A stretch of DNA of 64,000 bases from Rhyacophila brunnea (taxonomy: Eukaryota > Arthropoda > Insecta > Trichoptera > Rhyacophilidae): NCBI GenBank assembly GCA_022495005.1, contig JAGYXB010001324.1:1674001-1738000 (forward strand), in the 5' to 3' direction. Numbering within the stretch: the first letter of the stretch is position 1; each line of letters begins with the position of its first letter. A program made the position numbers and the translations under genes. The notes beneath the pieces are model-generated. The model had not been told where the DNA came from, did not search any database, and saw only the letters and a list, made by a program, of their open reading frames with translations. Positions 1 through 12,940 of this stretch are shown here, one piece after another.

Positions 1-923
1 ACACGGTGCGTAATGACCAGGCGGCCGATCGATGTAATTAACGTGCATTTTAAAGGGGGCAATTAAAATCGCATTATCTATTCAGCAGCGAAAGCGTTAA
101 GGTTTAATGTTTGTATTTATTTTATCAGATTGTATCTAAAGTATGCATAAGAAATCAATATGTTCGACGAAAATGTCGTTAGCGTACGGGTTCGTCGGTT
201 TAAAATATGATCATTTATTTTCATACATGAAAGATAATACAACATTAGTGTATTATCACACATCGTTTTTGATTTTTTCCAGAATATTATGTGTACATTA
301 TTTGAAAAAAGTTCTCTTAAAATAGATTCGGGATTACATTAGGGATCCTTTTACAGCAATGAAATGGAATTATGCAGAATAATACTGACGAAGATGTGCG
401 AAAAGGGATAGATAATTGTTTTACGATACGCATGTGAAAAAAATGAATAAATCGCCTCCAACAATTAGTTTTAAAATATATTTTATTTATTATTCAACAC
501 TTTGAGGTGTCAAAATGTTATTTCAGAGGACTACAATTTTCAAATTTTATTTGAATTTTTTCAAAAAAATTAAAAAAATTGGTTATTAAATAAAAAAAAT
601 ATTAAATACGTTGAATCTTTAGTAGGTACAATAATATATTATATCTTTTAATAGTTTTCAAATTGCAAAAGACGTTTGCGCCATGGATGTGTCTAGAAAT
701 CATATGTTTTTTTGCATTTTAGTGTAACTTACCCTGTTACACTATAAATATTGAAATTTGTATATAAACTTTTATTTAAATCGAAAATATATTCAATTAA
801 TGGCATTACTATAATGAATAATAATATGTAATAAGTTATATATGATATCCACTATTTCTTTCGATGTAAGTAACATTAATGTATTGATTATAAAATTAAG
901 TTTGTATGACGATAGTAAAGTTG
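1..923. other. AT-rich non-coding stretch
   Basis: No supportable gene. The first hundred bases are GC-richer than what follows, but no coding frame, splice pair or terminal repeat was recognised. The remaining sequence is AT-rich with homopolymer A and T runs. Short open frames here have no residue pattern suggesting a protein. Confidence 0.6.
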
Positions 924-1288
924 TTAAGGCCTCAGTTGAGGCACGGTCTAAAAAGATCGTGGCTAGGCGATGCGCGGATTGCGGGTCGCGGGTGCAAATG
1001 ACGCATGCCAAACGAAATATAATTTGTCATATAAATCCAAAATGCGTCCGTTTATTGTTCTATTAGTAACAGTAATAATATATTCATTCACATGTTTTCT
1101 TTTTCAAGTAAATGGGTAACGTTTTTAGTCATCTTTACACGATTTAAGAATTAATACCCCCGTCGCTATCACGAAACAAATTGACGTGTTCCCAGCTCGA
1201 CGTTCTCTCTCCGAATGGCAGCGAGTCCAAAATTTCGTCGCGCCTATATTTGAAAATTATTTGCCGTTTCACTGATGTATCACCTTAA
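924..1288 (+). mobile_element. TTAA-flanked MITE, copy 1
   Basis: Member of a four-copy family in this window (others start at 18960, 26605 and 60128). It begins TTAAGGC and ends CCTTAA, with imperfect terminal inverted repeats around a CAGTTGAGG / CACTGATG core. TTAA at both ends suits a piggyBac-type integration, although TTAA is itself a palindrome, so part of the terminal repeat could be mistaken for the duplication. Internal landmarks shared with the other copies are a GACGCATG motif, a TTTCTTTTTCAAGTAAA block, a TTTACACGATTTA block and TTATTTGCCGTTTCACTGA near the end. It carries no coding capacity and is non-autonomous. This copy is in the same orientation as copy 2 and opposite to copies 3 and 4. 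Confidence 0.75.
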
Positions 1289-3760
1289 TAAAGGTTATTT
1301 ATTCCTCGGATGTTGCATCTATTAGTAAGTTAATGATCATAAATAAAGAGTTGTAGATAATATTGTGTAAATGACATTAATAAAATGTAGCAAAACCAAG
1401 CTTTGAGTTTATTATTAATTAATTTGATGAACGGTATTTATGCATCGACATGTATAATACTGACGCAGTTAAAACAGAGCACATTAATACCTTCCACCTC
1501 GGACACTATTTTTAGCTGCATGGTAAAGTTTTTGCCTCAAAGTTCAAATATGGGAGAGAAGCGGTGGTGGGACGAAAAATCACTTTGTCCGCGAACAATT
1601 TTAGGTCGAACTCTTTACAGTATGTAAATTGAATGGCGGAAAATAGAAATAAAAAAAGGGTAGATTTTATTTCGATTCCTCTTCATCGGGATTACGAAAC
1701 GCCTTTTTAAAGCTGCTTAATAAATTCAGAAAATATATGTTTTTGCACAATTTTGCGAATTCCCTTTGTGAACGCAAGCAGTAAAAGTATAACGGCATTA
1801 AATATCAAACGTTAATTTTATTATAAAAATGCCATTAATGTTTTTCACTTTCATACCTGAATGCTTTTAAATTCCACTTTTCTGTTATGTTCGTCCCTTC
1901 TTTATTATTCTTTTTATCCATAAAAAAATAAATTCAATAATATAGCGGTAAAATATAGATGACAAAACGGTACAACATGAATTCACATAGTCAAGCAATA
2001 ATCTATAGATGTCGCAAGTCTCAGCGACTTGCTTAGTAGTATGGATTTATTCGTACTTACACGAAAGCGAGAGATTTAATCCCTAAGTTGCATTCTGTAT
2101 GCATAGTGGCACCATAGATATGACAAAAGAAATTTGCAGTTGTATTTTGATATTGCTTGATAGCATTAAAATATTTATCGTAGCGAAATGTATGTATCAA
2201 TACTCCTGCGATCGCCTATGATGCCACTGTAGAATGATTTACCAAATAGTGTGGTGGATTTGCTTAAAATATGGTTGTACGAAAGTTCTAGTACTGGATG
2301 TATCGCCAGATAAGAGTTTCTCACTTTAGATGCTTGCCATTAATGGTGGTGGACTTTTCCATGCTAATAATTATTACAACGCAGTTACAATTCATCGCCT
2401 CTATATTATATAAAAGGATTTTTTTATTTTAATCGGCATACGGGTGAGAAAATTATATTCGCATGCATCGGACGTTTATGGCTTCAAAAAACGTTTTATA
2501 CTTTATTAGAGTCGCTGTGTTACACCTGAAATTTGGTGGAAAGATATTCCCCTAAATTTAGTGCCAGTGTAATAAAGAAAAGAGATTCTTTGTTAATGAA
2601 CGGTTGGTAACCAATAGTCGTAAAAAACGTATGTAGGTACGACGTGTGTTTACTGAAACATGGATTTATTTAAAATTTTAGAATGATAAAGTTTAAAGTA
2701 TAATAGGTACTCTTTTCCTGTAAGTGTCAGTATTATTTTATATGATTATAGAATGTTAATTCACAGAATGAAAAATAACGGGGCATTGTGAAGATTTATA
2801 TTTTTTTCCCTACGAAGTCTACATATTGTTTCTAATTAAGAAAGATACTATAAAGATAGAGGCATGTGGGCTTTTGATGAAATTAATTTCATATTGAATA
2901 AAGCATAGGTATATTATATTAAAGATATTTTGGAAACAATAATACCAAAAAAATATATAATCATAAATGCAATACCTACCTGTAAAGTGGAGGTTATATT
3001 AGTGTAAAAAAAAAATCAAAAGTAAGGTAAGCTTTCAATGAACTGGATTTTTATAAAATACGGGGCTTGCAAAAATAATATTAATGTAAAATAAAATTGT
3101 AACACATCGGCGACAAATGAAAACTTTATACTATTCTCATTTAGAAATCAATTTACGAAGATTTTACATACTTTGAAAAAAACTAATATTACCTAAGGAT
3201 ATTTTTAATCAGAATTTAGTATTATGCGTTTACCAGCTTATTCATCTTTATTTTATATAACAACAAGGAAAACATCATTTTATAATAACAAACAGGTAGT
3301 TTTTGTAGTGTGTGTGTACCTTGACATCAAAAACCACTCTGTTATTATGAATGATAGATAGTAGCTTTTCGTACTACAGCTATAATCTTCGTAAACTTGT
3401 AAAAACTTTTGACTTGCACGAGCATACTATTAGTAAATATAACACATTGTTATTTCGACTTTGACTGAAATATTACTAAAATTGGATTATTTTTTTGAAA
3501 AACGTTTTTGATATTGTCATAATATTATTTCACGTTAATGGATGCATGTATTATTATGTATTATATTATTTTAATATTACTACTCGTAGATTACTATTGA
3601 TGATTGTTTAGTGGTATGTAGATATTGTGGGTTTAATTATATAAATATATTATATTATTTTTAAATTAATTATAATATTGTGACCATAATCAGAGCATGG
3701 ATTTACATGATGTCCAATGTCAGCGTTTCAGAATTAATTTTCTTTTATTTGTACAAGGTA
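1289..3760. other. Non-coding stretch
   Basis: No gene recognised. At about 2104-2228 a short inverted pair (AGTGGCACCATAG and, 110 bases on, CTATGATGCCACT) has one mismatch in 13 and may mark a tiny MITE remnant. No target duplication could be read there. Otherwise the stretch is AT-rich with many stops in all frames. Confidence 0.5.
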
Positions 3761-3791
3761 ATGGAACCTCTCAAATATTTGAGCATCAACC

Positions 3792-4091
3792 ATGAAAAAA
3801 TGCACCACCGACCACGAGAACAGCCTGAAATCATTTTCAAATATTTATGCTTATAAATTGCCGATAGTTCTATCGGGCTTAAAAACACTCTTTAGTACAA
3901 AACATATGCAACCCTCGCGAAAATCAAATTTGGAAAAACTCTTTGACACTAATCCTCCTTTATTATCCTTCCACTCAGAAGATATTGAAGATGGATGCGT
4001 AACAACTCTCGTAAAATACTGTTATGATCAAATCAAATTGGCATATTGTTCTTTTTTGGAACGGATATCGAAAAAATACCCACAGACATAA
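3792..4091 (+). CDS. Unrecognised 99-codon ORF
   Basis: I do not recognise this protein. The frame opens with ATG at 3792 and stops at 4089-4091. The predicted product is mixed polar and hydrophobic with no membrane segment, no signal peptide and no familiar motif. It has acidic (FHSEDIEDG) and basic (LERISKKYP) patches. Base composition is slightly less AT-rich than the flanks, which is mild support for past coding. An overlapping frame starts at an ATG near 3762 and stays open for about 31 codons, so the true frame is uncertain. The next ORF starts 78 bases downstream on the same strand, so both could be pieces of one decayed gene or exons. Random open frames are also possible. Confidence 0.25.
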   Translation: MKKCTTDHENSLKSFSNIYAYKLPIVLSGLKTLFSTKHMQPSRKSNLEKLFDTNPPLLSFHSEDIEDGCVTTLVKYCYDQIKLAYCSFLERISKKYPQT

Positions 4092-4168
4092 TATTTACCG
4101 AAATATATATAAAAAATACCACTTACAACGGCTATTGACAAATAAGCCAGCTCCTTCATGAAATATAA

Positions 4169-4444
4169 ATGGATCTTTTTGTATATAAAAAGGATATTGT
4201 TATAGAAAAAGTCTTATGTAAAACAATGATGGCATTGTCGGAGAATATTTTCAGGATTTACCAACGCCTGGAGGCATTTCTGAAATGTGATATATATAAA
4301 CTGCAAAGATATCTTGAATTTCCGATGAAGAATGCTATCGAAGATTTTCCTGACACACGAGATGTTTATATTTCCTTAGATGATACTACAGCGATTCCTG
4401 TGTGCTGTAATACCAAAATGTGTGCTTTATTGCTTTCGTTTTGA
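4169..4444 (+). CDS. Unrecognised 91-codon ORF
   Basis: Unrecognised. It starts at ATG 4169 and stops at 4442-4444. The product has a central segment rich in charged and aromatic residues (LQRYLEFPMKNAIEDFPDTR) followed by YISLDDTTAIPVCC. It looks less like random AT-rich translation than most short frames here. No splice sites were convincing. It follows the ORF at 3792-4091 on the same strand with a short gap containing stops, so the two could derive from one inactivated gene. No function is proposed. Confidence 0.25.
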   Translation: MDLFVYKKDIVIEKVLCKTMMALSENIFRIYQRLEAFLKCDIYKLQRYLEFPMKNAIEDFPDTRDVYISLDDTTAIPVCCNTKMCALLLSF

Positions 4445-4927
4445 TTTACGGGTGTATGTTTTTTCATGAAAACTGTGTGCCTAGACGATATTTTTCTGGC
4501 TTGCGTAATCATTTTTTGAAAAGAAATTTAGATAAAAACGCCTGCCTTATGTCACTGCTAGAGATTTATTAGATAGATTTATCGTAAAATGTATTCAACC
4601 GATAATGCCATTTGCAAAAAATTAACATGATTATTTATTGCGGTTTAGAAGACCTAATATTTTTAAGAATTATACCTTTTTGTTTTGTTATGTATATTTT
4701 TATAGATCATATAAACATTTATTGTATAATAATTATTTAATATCGATAATATATTTTTTAGTATAATTTATTAATATTGGTGTATGAATTTATTGGAAAC
4801 GATAAATTAACATAAAAGGTTAATTAGTTGTCAAACTTAATGGTAATTCCAAAACACGTTACGAACCAAAGGTACTCTTCTATATGTAAATAACATTTCC
4901 CAACCTAGGTAAACCAAGTTCACCCCG
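4445..4927. other. AT-rich non-coding stretch
   Basis: Nothing recognisable. It lies between the unrecognised ORFs and the hAT-type element, with AT-rich simple sequence. Confidence 0.5.
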
Positions 4928-4935
4928 GTCAGGAG
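4928..4935. repeat. hAT target-site duplication, left
   Basis: GTCAGGAG immediately outside the left terminal repeat. It is repeated exactly at 5685-5692. Confidence 0.85.
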
Positions 4936-5684
4936 TAGGGAATCCAATCCCGGGATCCCGAATCCCGGGATCCCGGGATCCCGAGCTATTTTCGATACCT
5001 ATGAATCCCGGGATTGATAAACATAATCCCGGGATTTCGGGATTGATTTTTTTTATCAATTTTTATGGAAAATATAACAGAAAAAATACTTTTAATACAA
5101 AATAACTACATTAGAATAGTTTGAATGAAGTTTGATGTGTAGGTTGCCGATTTATTTTATTTTTTCACATAGATTATTAAAAATGAGAAAGATTAGTAAA
5201 AAAACAATGCTTCGCACTTTTAACAAAGTAATTCCACCATGATATCATACGTTTTACGGCAGTTTCATATTTGGCTGACTAATTAGATTTATGAAGCGGA
5301 AAGGCCATAAGTACGCCATGATTATTTTGCTTTACTATTTTAAATCTCGCTAATCCATTCATTATGTCTATACTATCAGAAACAGCAATCTCATATTAAA
5401 TTCACATTATTATTTATATTACAATATTATTTACTCCATTAAACTTGTGTATTTCCAAGATTGAACGTAGATTATACAATATTAACAATAAATGTCTTAA
5501 ATAGTATAAATTATACTAGATTTATTTTTGACCGATTTTATCAATGTTATTTGTAAATATAAAAAATTTATATTAACAATGGAAAAAAATGCCAATCCCG
5601 GGACCAGTCCCGGGATCCCGGGATTGTCGAATTGTAATCCCGAAATCCCGGGATCAGAATTTTGGCTCGGGATTGGATTCCCTA
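4936..5684. mobile_element. Non-autonomous hAT-type element with ATCCCGGGAT subterminal repeats
   Basis: A 749-bp element with perfect 17-bp terminal inverted repeats, TAGGGAATCCAATCCCG at 4936-4952 and its complement at 5668-5684. It is flanked by an exact 8-bp duplication GTCAGGAG (4928-4935 and 5685-5692). Eight-bp duplications with a TAGGG-type terminus are characteristic of hAT transposons. Both ends carry clustered copies of the palindrome ATCCCGGGAT and variants, about 100 bases deep on each side. These are plausible transposase-binding sites. The roughly 540-base interior is AT-rich and has no coding frame, so movement would require a transposase supplied in trans. Confidence 0.88.
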
Positions 5685-5692
5685 GTCAGGAG
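5685..5692. repeat. hAT target-site duplication, right
   Basis: GTCAGGAG, identical to 4928-4935. Confidence 0.85.
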
Positions 5693-8600
5693 CCCCTTTA
5701 GATTTTCACGTTGATTCACTGTAATAGATACTTTCCCGATTGATACTTATTAGTTTTCAATATTAAACGAGATCCCAAATTCTGCTACTTTATTTATGTA
5801 GATGTGCAGAGGATATTATAATATAATATGATCTAAGTGCTTAAACCTCACTTACACGATTGTTTGTCAGATCAGATGAGATTCCGTAAATCTATCTACT
5901 ACAACGAACAACTGCTGTAAGTAAAGACCATTGTAACGTAGTGAGATGTACACATAAAATGACGATGTATAGATAAGTTGTATAGAAATAACATATTATG
6001 GTAAAGTCTGTTATTAAAGACTATTCAATCATTTACTGCTCTAGCTTATCAGTTTAAAATCTAAATAATATACTCTTAAAATTGCTATTTCGCTATTGAA
6101 AAATACAAAATTCTAATAAGTACATCAGAATATATTTTGTTAAAAGCAGATGTAAATTGAACACAAATTCATGTTTAAATACAATTTTACTGACTCTAAA
6201 ATGCATTTTCCACATTATAAAACTCTTTGAAAAATGTAGTAAGTAACTACATAATATTTATAAAATTATAATTACTATTATACACACTGCCTGTAATATG
6301 TATTTTAATTATAATTTATTATATTTTGTATATTATTATGCTATTTTGAATTACATTATACATAAACTTATAAGCTCAGTTTTGGAGACAAAATGGTATT
6401 TTACTTTCCATTCCGATATTATTAGATAGTGCTACGTCTATCTATCGTTGAAGAATAACTTATTTATTTTTTAAATTGAACAATGTATGTCGGATAATTG
6501 CATATAATTCGCAGTTGATGAATTCACAGTTGACCCAATTAATATATTTGTTACCCATAGTAGAGTAAAACCAGCCTATACATTTCTTAATCATATTTTT
6601 TATATGCGTTAGATTCAGAGTAACGACACAATGGATTGGGAGAAAACTATCGATAACCATTTGCCCCGCTTATGACCGATGATGGTAAAAAACTACACAC
6701 GGGATTGTGACTGCAAACGTTATATTTCAACACGCCATAATATTATTTTTGTTGGATTTGTTGTAGATATTACTACTTTATTGTAGTAACAGGAGTTACT
6801 TTCCAATTAAAAAAATATCTAGCTCTAAATATTTGAAATATGAATGACATGAAAATGTTCTGGTATGATTGCGATTAGAAAAAAATGGTAATAGTATTTT
6901 GAATGAGTGTAACGAAAGGCTTTAAAAAAACATTTATAGTGGTTGTTCAAGGTTATCGCCACGATATTTAAATATTTATATTGTTATAAAACATAATGTT
7001 AATATTATTACGTTGTTAAATTATTAAGAAACTAACTGTATTATATTATAAGCTCGTTATGTATAGTGAAAACAATAGAATGTAGTACGAAACGCCGATA
7101 TATACCTGACTAAATAATGAACATTCTAAGCTTACCCCTTTATATCTCAAAATTGGTTAACAAACAATGCGTATGGGGTATAATCACCTTTGTTAGAGTA
7201 AAACAATAGCCTTTCTTTGTAAAGTTCAGTTAATGTCGTCAATGAAACTGGAATTTTCAAACCAAAAGTTTTCAAACAAGGAAATAAATAGATTCACAAT
7301 TTCTACACCACTCACGTAGGCGCAACCAAAAATATCGCAATGAAAATGAGGTAACTTATAGAGTAAAACTCTTTTAATGGCTATCATAAAAGTAATTCCT
7401 TTTGACAACAATACAAATGTCTAAGCAGATAAATATAAAACAAAACTACTTAATACACAATAACGAAATTTAGATTGGATATTGTAAGCCAAGAAGTAGC
7501 ACTTTTATTACTTCGTAAAAGTTTCATGAGTTTATATTTTCCTATTAGTCAGTTACTTCGGAGAGTTTTTCCACTAAGAATCGATTTTAGATACATAAAA
7601 AACGCAATAAAATAAAAATTTATAAGATTATAACGAATTGTATGTGTCAATGAAAATAAATACTATTATTAAAATAATCTCACAAACAGGTGTGGAAACT
7701 TTGAAACATGTATATTTGAAAAAAAATTGTACCTAATAGAACTTAAAATAATTTGATAACAAATATTGTAAAAATATGAACCCATATTAAATATGAAAAA
7801 ACAGTATATCTATAAGTACGTATAGATAATATCTTGAGTGGAAATTGTAAAATATTACTATTATTTAGTAAAACTTAAATTATTGCAATATACTCGTAGC
7901 AAGATTAATAGGTAAAGCTTGCTTCTTGGATTGAAATGGATGTTGATTCAACTTTCTGTAGAAAGAATAGGAATTATTTATGAATATATACGTTTATCAT
8001 GCTGTTTCATATTATATATTGCATTCTTAAATCTCGTGTATGATTCATTAAACAAAAAATACATTCAATGTTGTACAACTAGCCGTATTAGCTGAAGTTC
8101 GTCTATTTTGATTTGAAAATCAGCTCTTCCGTAACCAATTTTCTAATCTGAATTGCGTGTACGGATTTTATTTTTAAAATATTTTATTATCGATAATAGA
8201 AGGTTTTAAAATTTTATTGTGTAGTATATTAACATATTGCTTTTCTGTGTAATTTAGTATTGATAAAAATCTTTGTGAAAATAGAAACAAGTTATATTAA
8301 ACAAACAAAAGTACATAGGTATAGCTGTAACATTAGTTGCCCAATAAAACATAATCCCTGGGTGACGCAATTGTGTGGCTATAAAGTACAGTAGCTACAT
8401 GATATTATGACTTCTAATATGTTGATTTTTTGTCCACTGAATTCATAGTTTTTTCTTTTTGATATTTTTTTACTCGGCCAAATATTGACAAAAAAGTTTA
8501 CTTTTTAAGTGAATGTATGGAATTGAGTTATGTAATTGGTACATTGTAGGAATGTTGTCATTATAATTATAATAAAATATGATAAAAACTTATAAAGGTA

Positions 8601-11580
8601 GCGCATCTAACGAGTCTGACACTTTGCATCGAGCATTTTTTATAAATTTTCGGAAAATCGGAAAATTTAAATTATTTCATTGATTCAATTCATAAATATA
8701 AGTCAATACTATTACGCCATACCTATTATGTATACTAAATAAGTATACGAATAACAATTTTATTTATTCAATATTTTTACGCAAACTTTTTATACTTCAT
8801 CTTAAAATATGTAGTAATATTGTAAAATTTTAAGAAATCATTAATATCCACGAAAATTTATATATGTTTTTAAAGATTTATACTTTGTTTTATTAATTAG
8901 ACGCACAACTTTTGAGACGTGGTAAATATGTGAAAAAACGTCTCGAAACCATACAGTTTGGTGTGTTTGACTGAAGCTTCTACTGAAGTTCTTAAGAAAG
9001 AATAATATGTTAATACACGTAAATGAGCTTATGTATAAGTATATTGGAACATTAAAATAAGTAGCAGATAAGGGGCGTTCAATTTTTTTTCTTACATATA
9101 AAAAGGTTTAACAGGTTGTTTCAATTTTTCCTTTCATGATACTAAAATTAACGACATAATTCTTAATATATTTTTTTTAATAATTAATATTAATATTTGT
9201 CATATTTTTTATATTTGGGTGTTTTACTTTTATAAAACATAATCATAGAAAAAAAATGATTCTTCTTTATTAGGCTATTAGATTGGCAGTTATTTAAATG
9301 TGTCTACCATCATATACATTGTTAATTCATGACATCGTGTTCAAAAGTAATTATATTATTACTCAGTTTTAATTGGATCTAAAAAAAAAGAAGTCCCAAA
9401 ATGATATGTGTACCCATGTTACTAATAAATTTGATATTTCATTATATTAGAGAATTTACAAATTCTATAATGTATAGGTCCACAAAATTTTAATTGAAAA
9501 ACTTTGCCGTAATTTGGTTTGATGAATTCACCATTCATATCAATCTCGAAAGATAAAATGTCCGATATGGTTTTGGCCAACCTTACATACAGTGTCTATT
9601 TTATAATATATATCTACGTAGTATATAATATGTGTGTAATATTGTAACAGTAACAGATGATACTAATTAATATAATTCTCTTGAAAGATGTTCTATTTTT
9701 AATATTCAGTAATCTCATAATTTTCCCCTATATTACGATCAATTTAATCGCTAAGATGCCACTTGAGTTATATGAAAATCTATGTTATATAAATATTTAT
9801 TGGTCAGTTAGTACTTATTTTACAATGCAAACATGTCAAATAAATAGGATTAAGCATCCAAATAATAATGTATAGTACATATATATTTTGAACAAAACTT
9901 ATATCCAATACAGTAATTTGTTAAGATAATGGTAAAAAACCAATATCAAATTACAAATCACATTGAACCTCTTTTAAGATTGTTAAGATTTTATCAGATC
10001 TCTTTCCATTTCAGTTAATAACGAAAATTGGCCACATTAAAAGGAAAATGTTGAATTACATAAGCTGGTCATAAAGAAATTTAATGTGCCCATGGCCCTA
10101 TTTAAAAAAAATCCCCTATAGATGAATAAAAATAAATGGTGTCATAAAATTTCTTTTAATTACTTTGGCGACTGTTTTTTGCGGTCTAAATGATCTTTAA
10201 AAACGTTTTTTTAACTGAAGAGTATAACCGGTTTAAAGAATAAAATACTCGTACCATTGCTGAACTTTGTAATATGATAATTTATACGTAAAAGAATTAG
10301 GTATATTCCGTTGTAATTTTAACATGAAATGACACGTTTTTATAGAGGAGGTATCAATTCTATTAAAAAATAATTGAAACTAAGTTATTTTTTATAACAT
10401 TAAAAGATAGTGTACTTATAGTTTTAAATTATAAGATAATATTTACAAATCCACCGATCTGTATAATTGTCATACGAATCACATGCTAGAATATGTTTTT
10501 TTTTACTATAGATGAATTAATATCACACAAGAATATTTTCTAGATAATCGAAAACCAAGATAAAAATAATTCAAAATAGCTATAAATAAAGTAAATATTT
10601 TAATTCAATACAACATCAAAATGACTTATTAAGGCAAACAAAAGTAACCAGAAAGTTTACAACTGTTACTATTACTAATTAAATTATCAGAATATAATAT
10701 TATTAATTTTACCGATATTCTTTTACAACCTATTTCATTTAGTCCTTGTTGATAACAGATGATTATGACAGTTAAGCACTTTTCCAATAACAATATATCA
10801 TAAAAAATACCACTAAGTTAGCTGGCTCTGCATGGAAATATCTAGATTATCAATTATTTAAAGTAGTATTTAACGGTCGGGTCATAAACTCTACTTTTGA
10901 TAATACCCGGGACGGGCGCCTAATCGATCTCGTAATTACGTGTTTTTAAGCCTGCCAAAGTTAAGCAAAAACACACCAGGAAAACATTTTGCTTAACAAA
11001 CAAATAAAAATATGGCCTTTGAACAGACAAAGTATGATATTTAGGAAAACATAATTAAATATTAAATCATACCGACTCAAATTATATTGTTACTTCAATA
11101 CTATAACTAGATAACTTTATTTTTACTGGAATTAGGTAAGTCAGAAATTAATGTGTACTGTATTAATTTTGTGTTTCAAAATATTAGATGACTTTAAAAC
11201 CATAAATGCATTAAATAAATAAAATAATATATCTTCAATCTTTTTTCATACAATTAAACATTATTTAATTGTTTCCAATAAGACAAGCACAATTTTCCAA
11301 TTTTATTTTAAATAATAAGTATAGCCTAGATTTATGTCAATCAAGTAAAGTTTAAATTTCATTTTCCCAACAATGACCAAATCAGAGATATCTGGTTGTA
11401 GTATTGAGGTAACGATATTACGAGTATATTATTATATTTACACGATAATCATATTCGTAGATTAGTAGTATCGTTAATACATATTATATTATAACCAAAG
11501 TATGTCATATAATCATATTATTACCATGTTTTTATAATTATGTTTTGTATGGAAAGTTATTTCAGAAAAAAATTCGTAAA
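5693..11580. other. Long gene-free AT-rich stretch
   Basis: Nearly 5.9 kb with no supportable gene. Open frames at 6460-6660, 7226-7411 and 9657-9875 encode AT-driven residues (I, N, F, Y, K) without motifs and were not accepted. No terminal repeats, tRNA-like heads or LINE fragments were recognised. It may be intergenic or a long intron. Confidence 0.5.
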
Positions 11581-11822
11581 AAGTAAAACACTATTATTGG
11601 TTGCTAAGGGGATGGTCCCAGCAACTAAATTATTAATATATACGTGCGTTACTATGGAAATCAAAATGATATTTCAATGATGTTGCAAAATAGCAAAACA
11701 ATGATTTGTTGACAATTGCCTAATTTGTCCTAAATTATTAATACATAGAATTGTCAAGTTTATATGATTCAACAGAAAATTTAAAAACGTGGTATATAAA
11801 AATTTCTTTTTATCTTGTAATT
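11581..11822 (+). repeat. Dispersed repeat A, copy 1
   Basis: About 240 bases that recur in the same orientation at 54976-55214. Shared landmarks are TATTATTGGTTG near the start, TATATACGTGCGTTACTATG in the middle, and a block around ATATGATTCAACAG followed by TTTAAAAACGT. No terminal inverted repeats or duplication could be read, so the element class is unknown. Confidence 0.65.
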
Positions 11823-12690
11823 ATAATAATTATTAGTAACGTTACTATTTCATTTTAATGATTTTTACTGCCATTTAACCATTTCAAATAGAAAAATATA
11901 CTTACAAGGATAAATAAATAAAAACATTTCTTCTTGGAATTTAAGCAAAGGAACATTATTTGACAAGAAATTTCAATTAATCAAATGTTAAAAATAGTTT
12001 CCTACATAGAATTACACCCGCATAATTAACTACTTTAAAGTCGATTAACTTAACTAGGTTACTCGCACTAGTATGATTTTAATCCCGAACTTCTCGATTA
12101 TTATATTGATAAAGCTACCAGATATATCCGGCGTTGGTCAAGTTAAAAATAAGCAAATTTAAAAAATATTAATAATTTTCATTGTTCATGTTAGATGGAA
12201 CGACAATATTGTTAGAAGTAATAAAGAATTCTTGAATGCTTTGTTATAATTTTAATTATTAATTCCACAATATATTAAAATCTATTACATACCAGTTTTG
12301 TCCTGATGGACATTCTCAATCGATAACAAAACTATACTTACATAATAAGTAGAGCATCATATTTATAAGCGTATTTGATTATTTATAGGTTACATAAATA
12401 TACGTCATTTAATATGTACTTAAAAATTATATCAACACAAAAAATCCAATCAATGCTAACCAATCACATTATGTGCTTTATGTAATTGGGCTATAAAGAC
12501 TGTACACATTAATAATATCGTAACTTATTTAATCTGTGTGTACACCAAATATTTTGACGGTATAGATTATGTCCCCAAATTATTACTAATATTGAACATA
12601 CATAATTTGAAATCATCTCATGGATATACTCACTAGAAAAAATCTACTAACTAAATAGAACTACTAGTTAAAATTATCTTAATTAAGTAG
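11823..12690. other. AT-rich non-coding stretch
   Basis: No gene or repeat recognised. Confidence 0.5.
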
Positions 12691-12693
12691 AAT

Positions 12694-12860
12694 GTCCGTT
12701 GCTTAATTGGAAAAGCACACTGCGAGTTACGTTACGTTACTGTTATGAGTTCAAAGCCTGTAGGGTGTCGTATTGTTTTGCTAAAAAAGATTTTTTCTAA
12801 TGGGTATAATATGCATGAGATGTTTTCAAATTATGTATATTATTCAATATATAGAATGAC
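12694..12860 (+). repeat. tRNA-derived SINE-like sequence
   Basis: The head resembles a tRNA. An A-box-like stretch (GTTGCTTAATTGGAAAAGC) lies near 12698 and a B-box-like GAGTTCAAAGCC at 12747-12758. The tail shares a TTCTAATGGGTA block with the copy at 36231. Both heads have decayed away from a functional tRNA. Confidence 0.5.
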
Positions 12861-12940
12861 ACAATCTCAAATCTTGTTAATTAATCCTTGAATAAAAGAA
12901 ATAGTTTAATATATTATTACTAATACTTTTGCACGTATAG

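Noticed and set aside
1..110. Weak resemblance of GCATTAT-CAGCGAAAGCG to 25485-25515
   Set aside because: The shared string is short and broken by indels; insufficient to call a repeat.
842..1066. Plus and minus frames overlapping at 793-1066
   Set aside because: They run across the boundary of a non-coding MITE and contain no conserved motif; other MITE copies do not preserve the frames.
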